A stretch of DNA of 45,789 nucleotides, taken from positions 39,501 to 85,289 of the forward strand of contig NZ_KE386963.1 of NCBI RefSeq assembly GCF_000429825.1, written 5' to 3'. The DNA comes from Cohnella thermotolerans DSM 17683 (GTDB lineage: Bacteria; Bacillota; Bacilli; Paenibacillales; Paenibacillaceae). A model generated the notes under the pieces. That model made no database searches. It saw only the letters and a program-made list of their open reading frames with translations, and was not told the DNA's origin. A program made the translations under genes and the position numbers. Shown piece after piece: positions 17,060-24,600 of the stretch; position 1 is the stretch's first letter, and every line of letters begins with the position of its first letter.

Positions 17060-18097
17060 CTAAAATTTAAACCGCATCCCCGTCAGCTTGCGGATGACCA
17101 GCGCACTGAGAACGAAACCGACGAGCAGGCCGATGTCGTAGCCGATTTGCTCGTCGAACTCGACGAGGGCCGAGACGAAGAGCCCCGCGATCATGGAAAA
17201 GCAAAGCACGAACCCGACGCGCAGGACGATCTCCCAACCTCCGAAAATCATGATCTTGCCGTTATTCTCCGTCCGGTTCCGCTCGTACGCCAGCACGCCG
17301 CAAACGAAGCTCAGGAGAAGAAGCACGAAGAGCGCCGCGGCTTTTTCCCAGGACAATCGATCAAACGGAATCGTCACATAAGTAATGAGGTTGAGCCCGT
17401 CCTGCAACCGATCGTACCAAGCAGGCATTCCCACGTCGCCGTCCAATGGTCGTTGCAGCCGAACGCCCTGCACTTCCAGCGAGTTGGTCACCAAGGAGAT
17501 GAAGCCCATAGGCACAATGAAGGTCAGCAGCGACAGGATCGTTTGGGACGCCACGGTCCCCGTAATCGTGCCTATGAACAAGACCAGCGAGTAGATGGCC
17601 GCAAGCGCCAGCCAGGAGTAGCCCATCTCCGCCATATGATAGGCGAAGCTGAAGTAGGGGGCGATCGGGGACCACAGCACGACGAGCATGTCTACGATCG
17701 TGTTGGCCACGAGCGTGCCGGTCAGAAGCGCAAGGCCGAACAGCCATTTATGGAGGAAAATTTGCCTCCGCGAGTAAGGCAGCGCGAACAGCAGCTCTTG
17801 CGTGCCGTTTTTCCGTTCGGTGCCGATCTGGACGAGCGCCAGCACGAACAGGGCGAGAAGCAGCCAGAGCCGCGCGGTGGTCTCGAAGCCTCCGTATTCA
17901 TAGGCTTGCAGCACCGGTTGGCTGGAGATCTCGACCGCGTGCAGACGAACGTCCGCGACGTCCGGCTCGACAAACAGCCATTTGTTCATCCGCAGCAGGC
18001 CGAACGCGAGAAAATGAACGATCGGCACCGCCCACACGAACAGTCTGGCCTGGGCGTATTCGCGGCTCCACAGCGCTCTAACCCGCATCCCGGTCAC
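17060..18097 (-). CDS. ABC-2-type exporter membrane subunit
   Basis: A 345-residue membrane protein with about six hydrophobic segments (for example about 20-37, 75-93, 118-140, 160-185, 190-205, 255-272, 290-330) and a cytoplasmic charged loop (GTERKNGTQELLFALPYSRRQIFLHK) typical of ABC-2 permeases of the YtrC/YtrD-like kind. Its start overlaps the end of the ATPase gene by 20 bases, so the two are translationally coupled. With the GntR regulator upstream this is the usual three-gene YtrA-type exporter operon. Substrate unknown; such systems often answer envelope stress or antibiotics. Confidence 0.85.
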   Translation of the reverse strand: MTGMRVRALWSREYAQARLFVWAVPIVHFLAFGLLRMNKWLFVEPDVADVRLHAVEISSQPVLQAYEYGGFETTARLWLLLALFVLALVQIGTERKNGTQELLFALPYSRRQIFLHKWLFGLALLTGTLVANTIVDMLVVLWSPIAPYFSFAYHMAEMGYSWLALAAIYSLVLFIGTITGTVASQTILSLLTFIVPMGFISLVTNSLEVQGVRLQRPLDGDVGMPAWYDRLQDGLNLITYVTIPFDRLSWEKAAALFVLLLLSFVCGVLAYERNRTENNGKIMIFGGWEIVLRVGFVLCFSMIAGLFVSALVEFDEQIGYDIGLLVGFVLSALVIRKLTGMRFKF

Positions 18098-18965
18098 CTC
18101 CGTCCAATTTCCACAAATACAGATCTTCCAGCTTGACCGGAAGCGGCTCCATGAGCAGCGGATTCAGGCGCCGAAGCTCCTCGTAAGCGGAGCCTTCCCC
18201 CTCCGTGCCGACCAGCAGCGTGTAGACGCGCCCGATATGATCCAGCACGCGCACCTCCGGCGAAGCCAGCCAATCGGCCGGCGGCTCCCCCGCGAAAGCC
18301 ACTTGCAGCTTGATAACGCGCCCGCCGCCTACGTCTTCGGACGTATAGGCTTCGACCGAGCCGTCCTTCAGCAGCAGAATCGTATCCGTCATGCGCTCCA
18401 GCTCTTCCAGCAGATGCGAGGAGATGAGCAGCGCCGTTCCTTCCGAAGCCGCTTCCATCAGCAGGGACAGCACCTGCTTTTTGGCGATCGGATCGACGCC
18501 GTTCGTCGGCTCGTCGAGCAGCACGTAAGGCGCTTTGGTGGCGAGGCCGAGCGCGGTCGCGAACATCATTTTCATCCCTTTGGAGAAAAGCCGCACGTTG
18601 CGGCCAAGCGGCAGACCGAAGCGGTCGAGCGTCCGCTTGAAGTCATTCATATCGAACCGGGGATAAATTCGGGAATAAAAGTCGGCGCAGCCGTAAGGCG
18701 TATATCCGTGCCAGGGCTCGATATGATCGGGGACGAACACGACATTCTCCTTGGCGGACATGTCGCGGTGGATCGATCGGCCTTCGTATTCGACCGTTCC
18801 GAGATCGGGGGTCATCACGCCCGCCATCGTCTTGAGCAGCGTCGTTTTGCCCGCTCCGTTGCGGCCGATCAACCCGGCGACCTGGCCGGGCGCGAGCGTG
18901 AACCCGACTTCGCGAAGCACCGGCCGCCGGTCGATCGATTTATGAAGATTCCGGACCGTTAGCAT
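18078..18965 (-). CDS. ABC exporter ATP-binding subunit
   Basis: A 295-residue ATPase. Walker A is GRNGAGKTT near residue 35, Walker B is YVLLDEPTNGVDP, and an H-loop lies at SSHLLEE. The signature region reads RLFSKGMKMM, a degenerate version common in YtrB/YhcH-like exporters. A C-terminal accessory domain follows (about 215-295). The ATG at 18965 is preferred over one 15 bases upstream because it has GGGAGGG at good distance and opens with MLTVRNLHKS. Its start overlaps the C-terminal part of the regulator gene by 26 bases. Confidence 0.88.
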   Translation of the reverse strand: MLTVRNLHKSIDRRPVLREVGFTLAPGQVAGLIGRNGAGKTTLLKTMAGVMTPDLGTVEYEGRSIHRDMSAKENVVFVPDHIEPWHGYTPYGCADFYSRIYPRFDMNDFKRTLDRFGLPLGRNVRLFSKGMKMMFATALGLATKAPYVLLDEPTNGVDPIAKKQVLSLLMEAASEGTALLISSHLLEELERMTDTILLLKDGSVEAYTSEDVGGGRVIKLQVAFAGEPPADWLASPEVRVLDHIGRVYTLLVGTEGEGSAYEELRRLNPLLMEPLPVKLEDLYLWKLDGGDRDAG

Positions 18966-19351
18966 CTTCTTCCCTCCCAAAGCGTTGGATGTCCTCCTGC
19001 AGCCATTCGGCCAGCCGCTTGCCGCCGACGCCCAGATGGTGCGCCTCCACGACGATGCGCTTCAGCTCTTCGCGCAATTGGCGCAACCTCTCCTTCTCCA
19101 TGCCCGGGCCTCCCCCCCGTTCCCGACACATAGGCGCCTTTGCCCCTCTGCGTCACGATGACGCCCTGCCGCTCCAGCTCCTGATAAGCTTTGGCGACCG
19201 TATTGTGGTTGACGAGCAGTTGGGCGGACAGCTCGCGGACGGAAGGGATCTTATCCCCTTCCTTCAGAGCGCCCTTGGCGATCAGCTCTTTGACCTGCTG
19301 CACGATTTGCTCATAGATGGGGCTGAGGCTTCTTGCGTTGATGACAATCAT
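18940..19351 (-). pseudogene. GntR/YtrA-family repressor gene, frameshifted in a G7 run
   Basis: Residues 1-80 (MIVINARSLSPIYEQIVQQV...YVSGTGG) form a GntR winged helix with PSVRELSAQLLVNHNTVAKA. After a run of seven G on the coding strand (19112-19118) the expected C-terminal part of the YtrA family (GPGMEKERLRQLREELKRIV...AEWLQEDIQRFG) continues in another frame to 18940. With six G in the run, one uninterrupted frame of about 136 residues results, the normal size for the family. As written, translation instead gives 130 residues with an aberrant Arg/Ala/Gly-rich tail ending at 18959. It may be a sequencing error, a real mutation or a slippage-prone phase-variable tract. Start ATG 19351 has AAGGAAG upstream. 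Confidence 0.8.
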
Positions 19352-19427
19352 AAGGCTTCCTTCAGCTCCTTTTCCGCCGGTCCGCCGCCTTGCCGCTTTG
19401 CCGACTTCGAAACCGTTAACCGGCAAC

Positions 19428-19448
19428 TGTACTACTTTTACTAGTACA
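19428..19448 (-). promoter_or_regulatory. Operator dyad of the GntR-ABC operon
   Basis: TGTACTA, seven bases, TAGTACA: a perfect 7-bp inverted repeat placed immediately downstream of the -10 box, where a bound repressor would block initiation. GntR/YtrA-family regulators bind such dyads, and the first gene of the operon is such a regulator, so autoregulation is likely. Confidence 0.75.
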
Positions 19449-19449
19449 C

Positions 19450-19478
19450 ATTGTACACTACATATTTGGAAAATACAA
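19450..19478 (-). promoter_or_regulatory. Promoter of the GntR-ABC operon
   Basis: TTGTAT (19473-19478), a 17-base spacer and TACAAT (19450-19455) on the minus strand. The operator dyad directly follows. Confidence 0.8.
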
Positions 19479-19535
19479 CTACTTTATGAAGTTGGAGGAA
19501 ACGGATATTGGGCAGAAAACTAGGTGTAGGGTTTA

Positions 19536-19637
19536 AATGTGAGAAGCTCGGTTGCTCTCTTCGGCGATTTCCCAGCGTGGCACGCGAATGTGAGGAAGCC
19601 AGTTACTCTCTTCGACAACCCCTCGGTGCAAGACGCA
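19536..19637. repeat. Imperfect tandem repeat, two units of 51 bases
   Basis: Units at 19536-19586 and 19587-19637. On the plus strand both begin AATGTGAG and share GTT-CTCTCTTCG with a few substitutions and one compensating indel. The repeat lies between the purA terminator and the GntR-operon promoter. On the minus strand both units can be read as peptides with the core EESN-(W/R)-(L/A)-(P/S)-HI, but there is no start signal. Probably a small intergenic repeat of a kind that may recur elsewhere in the genome. Confidence 0.65.
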
Positions 19638-19677
19638 AAAAAAGCCGCCTCCCGCGCGCGAACGCCGGGGGACGGCT
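19637..19677 (-). terminator. Terminator of purA
   Basis: A 12-bp stem with one mismatch (AGCCG...CCCG with CGGG...CGGCT, within 19643-19677) followed by TTTTTTT on the minus strand, 13 bases after the purA stop. Confidence 0.85.
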
Positions 19678-19690
19678 CTTCTAGTTCTCT

Positions 19691-20977
19691 CTATACGTAA
19701 ATCGGAGCGACCTGGTTCGTCTGATCGCGGTTGCGGCCGACGGAGAAGATGGCGATCGGAATGCCCGTCAGCTCGGAGACGCGCTCCACATAGCGGCGGG
19801 TGTTCGCCGGCAAGTCTTCCAGCGTCTTCGCGTTCGAGATATCCTCGGTCCAGCCCGGCAGCTCCTCGTACACCGCTTCGCATTCGGCCAGCGTCTTCAG
19901 ATTCGCGGGATAGTGCTTGATGATCTCGCCGCGGTACCGGTAGGACGTGCAAATTTTCACCGTCTCCAGGCCGCTCAGCACGTCGAGCGAGTTGAGCGAG
20001 AGCCCGGTGATGCCGCTCACCCGGCGGGCGTGGCGGACGACGACCGTGTCGAACCAGCCGACGCGGCGCGGTCGGCCCGTTACGGTGCCGTATTCGTGAC
20101 CCTTGTCGCGAATCCACTGGCCGAGCTCGTCATGCAGCTCGGTCGGGAACGGTCCGTCGCCGACGCGGGTCGTATACGCCTTCGCGACGCCGATTACTTG
20201 CCGAATCTTGGAGGGTCCGACGCCGGATCCGATGCAGACGCCGCCCGCAGACGGGTTGGAGCTCGTCACGAACGGGTATGTGCCTTGGTCGATGTCGAGC
20301 ATGACGCCTTGCGCGCCCTCGAACAGAACCTTCTTCCCTTCGTCGATCGCTTCGTTGAGCACGACCGACGTATCGGTAACGTAAGGGCGCAGCTTCTCTG
20401 CCAGCGCCAAATATTCGCGTATGATCTGCTCTGCATCCAGCGGTTCCCCGCCGTACACCTGCTCGATGACTTGGTTTTTCTCGGCGACCAGACGGCGCGC
20501 TTTGGACGCGAATTCCTCGGGGTCCATCAGATCCGCGATGCGGATGCCGTTGCGCGCCGCTTTGTCCATGTAGCACGGACCGATACCTTTGCGCGTCGTG
20601 CCGATCTTGTCCTCGCCCTTGCGGTCTTCCTCCAGCCCGTCGAGCACAAGATGATAAGGCATAATAACGTGCGCGCGGTCGCTGATCCGCAAGTTGTCGA
20701 CAGTAAAGCCGTTGTCGATAATATATTGAATCTCTTCCACCAGAGCAGCCGGGTTAATAACCATGCCATTGCCGATGACGCAGACTTTGTTCTCGTTGAA
20801 AATGCCGGACGGAATCATGGTAAGCTTGTATTTCTTGTTCTGAATGAGAATCGTGTGGCCGGCGTTGTTGCCGCCCTGATAACGGGCTACGACATCCGCC
20901 TTCTCCGCCAGGTAATCGGTAATTTTCCCCTTACCCTCGTCTCCCCATTGCGTTCCAACGACTACAACTGTAGACAA
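19691..20977 (-). CDS. purA: Adenylosuccinate synthetase
   Basis: A 428-residue enzyme that joins IMP and aspartate with GTP, the first committed step to AMP. Asp13 and the phosphate loop GDEGKGK (12-18), His41 in NNAGHT, the IMP-loop [10 protein letters not shown], and the C-terminal base-binding VGRNRDQT are all present. The TTG at 20977 is taken as start because GGAGGG precedes it by six bases and the product then opens [17 protein letters not shown] as in all PurA; the longer upstream frame is not homologous. It has its own promoter with PurBox-like sites and a terminator, so it is monocistronic. Confidence 0.97.
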   Translation of the reverse strand: MSTVVVVGTQWGDEGKGKITDYLAEKADVVARYQGGNNAGHTILIQNKKYKLTMIPSGIFNENKVCVIGNGMVINPAALVEEIQYIIDNGFTVDNLRISDRAHVIMPYHLVLDGLEEDRKGEDKIGTTRKGIGPCYMDKAARNGIRIADLMDPEEFASKARRLVAEKNQVIEQVYGGEPLDAEQIIREYLALAEKLRPYVTDTSVVLNEAIDEGKKVLFEGAQGVMLDIDQGTYPFVTSSNPSAGGVCIGSGVGPSKIRQVIGVAKAYTTRVGDGPFPTELHDELGQWIRDKGHEYGTVTGRPRRVGWFDTVVVRHARRVSGITGLSLNSLDVLSGLETVKICTSYRYRGEIIKHYPANLKTLAECEAVYEELPGWTEDISNAKTLEDLPANTRRYVERVSELTGIPIAIFSVGRNRDQTNQVAPIYV

Positions 20978-21137
20978 AGCAATCCCTCCATCCGGCTGAT
21001 TTGCTCTTGCCGGCATGATAATGCCTCCCCCGAAGCGCGTCCCCCCGTTCGTCGAAGACGACGGTGGCGCGCACAAAAGCACCGGAGACCTGATTCGTCC
21101 CCGATGTACGGCCAAAAGGCCGCAAGGCGGCATGATT

Positions 21138-21166
21138 AGTGTAGCAAGCGCAGGAGGCGAAGTCAA
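21138..21166 (-). promoter_or_regulatory. Promoter of purA
   Basis: TTGACT (21161-21166), 17-base spacer, TACACT (21138-21143) on the minus strand. The 5' leader to the start codon is about 155 bases long and contains a small GGCCTTTTGGCC hairpin. Confidence 0.8.
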
Positions 21167-21169
21167 TCA

Positions 21170-21213
21170 AAAGGCGAACAATTGTTTAGGTGCCTATATG
21201 ATCGTTCGGAAAT
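21170..21213 (-). promoter_or_regulatory. Paired PurBox-like sites upstream of purA
   Basis: Two inverted sites flank 18 bases: ATTTCCGAACGAT (21201-21213) and ATTGTTCGCCTTT (21170-21182) on the minus strand. The first matches the PurR consensus AWWWCCGAACWWT in 12 of 13 positions. The second, read in the opposite direction, keeps the CGAAC core and differs at two positions. They lie just upstream of the -35 box. Repression by PurR with PRPP as effector is known for purA in B. subtilis; here it is inferred. Confidence 0.6.
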
Positions 21214-21274
21214 TTTAACGAGTCTTTCCCAGTAGAGACCGAATCCAACCGCACATCGCATCAGAAACAATAAG

Positions 21275-22900
21275 CTAGGCCAACTCTTTCAGCTCGTTCA
21301 GCTTGATGGCGAACTGGAGAATGAGCTTCGTCTCAGGATCATCCAACCGCAAGCCCAGCTCGCCCTTGATCCGTTCCAGCCGGTAAATAATCGTATTGTA
21401 ATGAACGAACAGGCGCTCGGCCGTTTCCTTGGCGTTGCAATTGCATTGGAAATATGTTTTCAGCGTTTTCAGCAACTCGCCTTGCTGCTTCTTGTCCATC
21501 TCAAGCAGAGGCCTCAAGTACATCTTGCGGAACTCCCCGAGCTCCTCGGTCCCCTGCAGCCGATAGAGCAGCAGATAGATGCCCATGTCGCCGTAATGAA
21601 GAACGGGGTCCTTCAGATCGCAGACACCCCGGATCTCGACAACCCGCTTCGCGTCCAGGTAGCTCTCCGCGACCTCTTCCTGGTCGAGAGCTTCTCTGCC
21701 GAGACATAACGACGGCTCAAGATCCGGAAGCAGCTGCGCCGTCATAGCCGCTGCCTGTTGAATCAGTTCCCCGCGAGACCCGCCGGTCTCGCCGCGATAG
21801 TGGGTCAGAAGGACGACCAGATCTCCTTCCAGCACCGTCCACTTCAGCTCCAGCTTGCGGATCGCGCTGTCCGAATTGAGACGCTTGGCAAGCTCTTGAA
21901 GTTCTCTCACCTTCGGCTTCCGATGGCGGAAACTGACGATCCCCGCGGTATAGTGTGCCTCCGGAGCCAACTTCAATCCGCAAGCTTCAGCCCGAAGCCG
22001 CAGATCGACGATCGAGACGATCCGGCCGGCCATCCAGTCCTGCAAGAACTGGTCGAAGTACTTCGCTTCGATATTCCGCCTAGCCTGCATGTTATTGATC
22101 TCGAAGCCCAGCAGCCGCGCGGCCCAGTTGACTGTCAAGGAATCGACGACGTCGTATTCGTTTCGGCGGTCCATCACGAGCAGAAGATAGGGCTGTATTT
22201 GTTCGTCCGCCACGGGAGCCACATGGACGCGGAGACTCTCTTCTCCGACCGTGATCACGTTCGTCTCTAGCGCCCTCTCCGCCCGCAGCCGTTCCCATTC
22301 CGCGCTCCCGATGCGCTCGCATAGAGCTTCCGCCCCCGGCGACGCCAGCTTCTCGTTCTCGGGATCCAGCAGCACGATCGGGCTGCGAATCATCAGCTCC
22401 AGATGCTGCATAAACGCAGGAAGCCCGTCCCCGTGCAGAAGCACGTGGGACAGGCGTTGAACCCTGCCTTGCAAGATCGTCAGATCCTTGAATTCGGAGA
22501 CGAGCACCCGCTCCATCACTTCGCGCACGACGTCGGAGAACGTCGTTCCCGGCGGAAGCTCGATCAGGGGAAGCCGGTGCCGTTCGGCGGCCTCGATGGC
22601 GGCTTCCGGCACCTCGTCGAAGAACCGCTTCGGCTTCACTCCGAGCGCCACGACGCCCTTCTGGGCCAATTGCGGAATGAGTGTCACCAGAACTTCGGGA
22701 TTGTGGCGGAACGGATACCCCGTCGTCATCAGGAATTCGCCCGGACGGACCCAGTCGATGACGTCGGGCACTTCCATGACGTTCACGCGGCTGATTATCC
22801 GGTCCACGTTCGAGCCGCCGCCGAGAAGCACCGCGTCCTTGAAATGCGGCAGCATAAACAGATCCTTCACCGCGAACCCCGTCTTCATCGGATTGTTCAT
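21275..22900 (-). CDS. PucR-family transcriptional regulator
   Basis: A 541-residue regulator. The N-terminal PucR domain (about 10-135, DAVLLGGGSNVDRIISRVNVMEVPD...PGEFLMTTGYPF) precedes a central domain and a C-terminal PucR-type helix-turn-helix (CNAKETAERLFVHYNTIIYRL, about residues 490-510). PucR proteins usually activate genes for purine, allantoin or other nitrogen-compound use. Here it is the last gene of the island, 44 bases behind the second hydrolase, and is the obvious candidate regulator of the importer and hydrolases. It is followed by the purA promoter region with no clear terminator between them. Confidence 0.88.
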   Translation of the reverse strand: MNNPMKTGFAVKDLFMLPHFKDAVLLGGGSNVDRIISRVNVMEVPDVIDWVRPGEFLMTTGYPFRHNPEVLVTLIPQLAQKGVVALGVKPKRFFDEVPEAAIEAAERHRLPLIELPPGTTFSDVVREVMERVLVSEFKDLTILQGRVQRLSHVLLHGDGLPAFMQHLELMIRSPIVLLDPENEKLASPGAEALCERIGSAEWERLRAERALETNVITVGEESLRVHVAPVADEQIQPYLLLVMDRRNEYDVVDSLTVNWAARLLGFEINNMQARRNIEAKYFDQFLQDWMAGRIVSIVDLRLRAEACGLKLAPEAHYTAGIVSFRHRKPKVRELQELAKRLNSDSAIRKLELKWTVLEGDLVVLLTHYRGETGGSRGELIQQAAAMTAQLLPDLEPSLCLGREALDQEEVAESYLDAKRVVEIRGVCDLKDPVLHYGDMGIYLLLYRLQGTEELGEFRKMYLRPLLEMDKKQQGELLKTLKTYFQCNCNAKETAERLFVHYNTIIYRLERIKGELGLRLDDPETKLILQFAIKLNELKELA

Positions 22901-22944
22901 TGATCGATTCCTCCCTTAGCTGCGGCGGATGCTCGACGATGCGG

Positions 22945-23625
22945 TTAATTGTCTTTGGCGTGCAGCGCCTCCATCCAGGAAGAAGAGAAAGCCGTCCATC
23001 CGAAAATGCCTCCTTGCTGCCGCACCATACGCACCGCCGCTTCGTGATCCGCGCGGTCGTAGGCGGCCGTCGCGTCCTCCAGTACGAGACAGCGGTAGCC
23101 GCGGTCGTTCGCTTCCCGCAAGGTCGTGTGGACGCATACGTGCGTCGTGACTCCGCACAATATCAAATATTCGATCCCGCGGTTTAGCAGCAACGAATCC
23201 AAATGAGTGGCATAAAAAGCGCCCTTACCCGGCTTGTCGATGACGATCTCGCCTTCGATCGGCCGAAGCTCCGGAACAATATCGTGACCTCGTTCCCCGC
23301 GCACGAGAATGCGCCCCATCGGTCCGGGGTCGCCGATTCCGGCTCCCTGCCTGCGGCTGCGTTCCAGCTTGGCCGGAGGGCAGTCGGATAAGTCGGGGAG
23401 ATGGCCTTCCCTCGTATGCACAACGAGCAATCCCGCTTCGCGTGCGGCGTCAAGCAGGCCGGAGATGACCGGAATGATGGCGCGCGTCGGCGAGATGTCG
23501 TTGCCGAGCCGTTCCCCGAACCCCCCGGGCGAGCAAAAATCGTTCTGCATATCGATCACGATCAACGCCGTGCGGGATGCCTCGAATTCGAAAACGTAGG
23601 GCAGAGCCTCGCATACTGCCTTCAT
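22945..23625 (-). CDS. Isochorismatase-fold cysteine hydrolase (second copy, possible triuret-type amidohydrolase)
   Basis: A 226-residue hydrolase with the family triad Asp25 (VIDMQNDF), Lys131 (IDKPGKGAF) and Cys164 (THVCVHTT). It shares the [25 protein letters not shown] and REANDRGY segments with the biuret-hydrolase-like protein at 31388-32074, but differs in the N terminus and in the residues before the cysteine (THVC instead of TDVC). Ribosome binding site AAGGAGG precedes the ATG at 23625. It directly follows the cupin gene. A related condensed urea (for example triuret) or a ureido acid could be the substrate; this is a guess from context. Confidence 0.85.
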   Translation of the reverse strand: MKAVCEALPYVFEFEASRTALIVIDMQNDFCSPGGFGERLGNDISPTRAIIPVISGLLDAAREAGLLVVHTREGHLPDLSDCPPAKLERSRRQGAGIGDPGPMGRILVRGERGHDIVPELRPIEGEIVIDKPGKGAFYATHLDSLLLNRGIEYLILCGVTTHVCVHTTLREANDRGYRCLVLEDATAAYDRADHEAAVRMVRQQGGIFGWTAFSSSWMEALHAKDN

Positions 23626-23637
23626 CTCGCTCCCTCC

Positions 23638-24084
23638 TTACTTGGCGCCTTTCGCGAGCGGGCGGTCGACCGGGACGGGTACCTGCACCGTCTCGAAGAA
23701 ACGATTCGCAGGCATGTTCTCTTCTACCGGCAGGAAAATACTGATCTGCTCGGTCGGGACCGTATCGTCGTTCACGACCGAATGGACGACGCCCGCCGGC
23801 ACGTGGAACGTGTCCCCCGCCCGGTAGGTCCTCCACTCCCCGTTGCAGAGCAGCCGCACTTGGCCTACCGTAATATGAATGATCTCGGCTACGTTGTGAT
23901 AGTGAGGAAGGACGGCGCCGCCGACGCCGATCTTCTCCCACAAGACGGAACTCGCCCGCACCCCCATGCCGTCCGCATCCGCAGCGGAGACGATCTCGCG
24001 GTGGTACAGCTCGACGTGTTGGGGCATCAGCTCCCATTCCATCGACGTTGCTTCTATGACCTTCGTTCGCGCTTCTTCTGCCAT
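23638..24084 (-). CDS. Single-domain cupin protein
   Basis: A 148-residue protein starting MAEEARTKVIEATSMEWELM. The cupin motifs are HYHNVAEIIHITVG-V and GDTFHVPAGVVHSV, giving three histidines and a glutamate for metal. The ATG at 24084 is chosen because AAAGGAG lies nine bases upstream; the open frame runs further upstream only by chance through the truncated amidase pseudogene. Small cupins in catabolic operons may be enzymes, metal-dependent sensors or binding proteins; I cannot say which. It is between the amidase remnant and the second hydrolase. Confidence 0.82.
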   Translation of the reverse strand: MAEEARTKVIEATSMEWELMPQHVELYHREIVSAADADGMGVRASSVLWEKIGVGGAVLPHYHNVAEIIHITVGQVRLLCNGEWRTYRAGDTFHVPAGVVHSVVNDDTVPTEQISIFLPVEENMPANRFFETVQVPVPVDRPLAKGAK

Positions 24085-24087
24085 TTC

Positions 24088-24576
24088 GCTAGACTCCTTT
24101 GTCACCAGATCCTTCATATAACTGTACGGGCAATCCCGCGCGCCTCCGTCCACCGCCACATACCCGCGGTGGCCGAACTGATAGATATTGTTCTCCACGC
24201 CCCACAGGCGTCGGGCTTCCCTCGCCAAGGACGGCCTTACCTCCCCGGCAACGATCTCGTCCGGACGTCCGCCGCCCCGAACGATCGGAACGCCGTCGAA
24301 GCCGACGATCATCGCTTCGCCCATCCAATCGAAGGCTTCCGCTCATGCATACCCAGGCGGTATACATGAGGTTGCTGAAGGCGTTCGCCTGGTTCGTAAT
24401 GTCCCAACGGTCAGATCCAGGTTGCGCAGTCCGCGCTTTGCCTTGGCCGTCATCTCGAAGATCCGCTGCGTCTGTTCCGCAAGCTGGTCGGGCGTATCCA
24501 CGACCGGAAGCTTCATTTGCGCGAGTTCGAACATCATTCCGTCCGGAGATTTGTTCAGTCCCCCCAATCCGCTCAT
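24088..24576 (-). pseudogene. Deletion-scarred formamidase/aliphatic-amidase-like gene (nitrilase superfamily)
   Basis: The N-terminal part (MSGLGGLNKSPDGMMFELAQ... to RGLRNLDL, about 60 residues, good ribosome binding site) is followed by an abrupt jump in another frame to WDITNQANAFSNLMYTAWVC, then a second frame change to MGEAMIVGFDG...WGVENNIYQFGHRGYVAV...SYMKDL. In AmiF-type formamidases (about 335 residues) these pieces are separated by about 130 residues that carry the catalytic Glu, Lys and Cys; all are missing here, as is the normal C terminus. So one internal deletion, one small frameshifting deletion and one 3' truncation are visible. The debris ends within the ribosome binding site of the cupin gene. 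Confidence 0.85.
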
Positions 24577-24600
24577 TACCGGTTCCTTCCTAAGCATGTC

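Noticed and set aside
19533..20117. Minus-strand open frame overlapping the 3' half of purA
   Set aside because: Frame shadow of purA running into the terminator and the 51-base repeats.
24085..24324. Amidase C terminus fused in frame to the cupin
   Set aside because: The fused frame lacks a start of its own, and a good ribosome binding site lies at the cupin ATG, so the fusion is read as chance continuation through a pseudogene.
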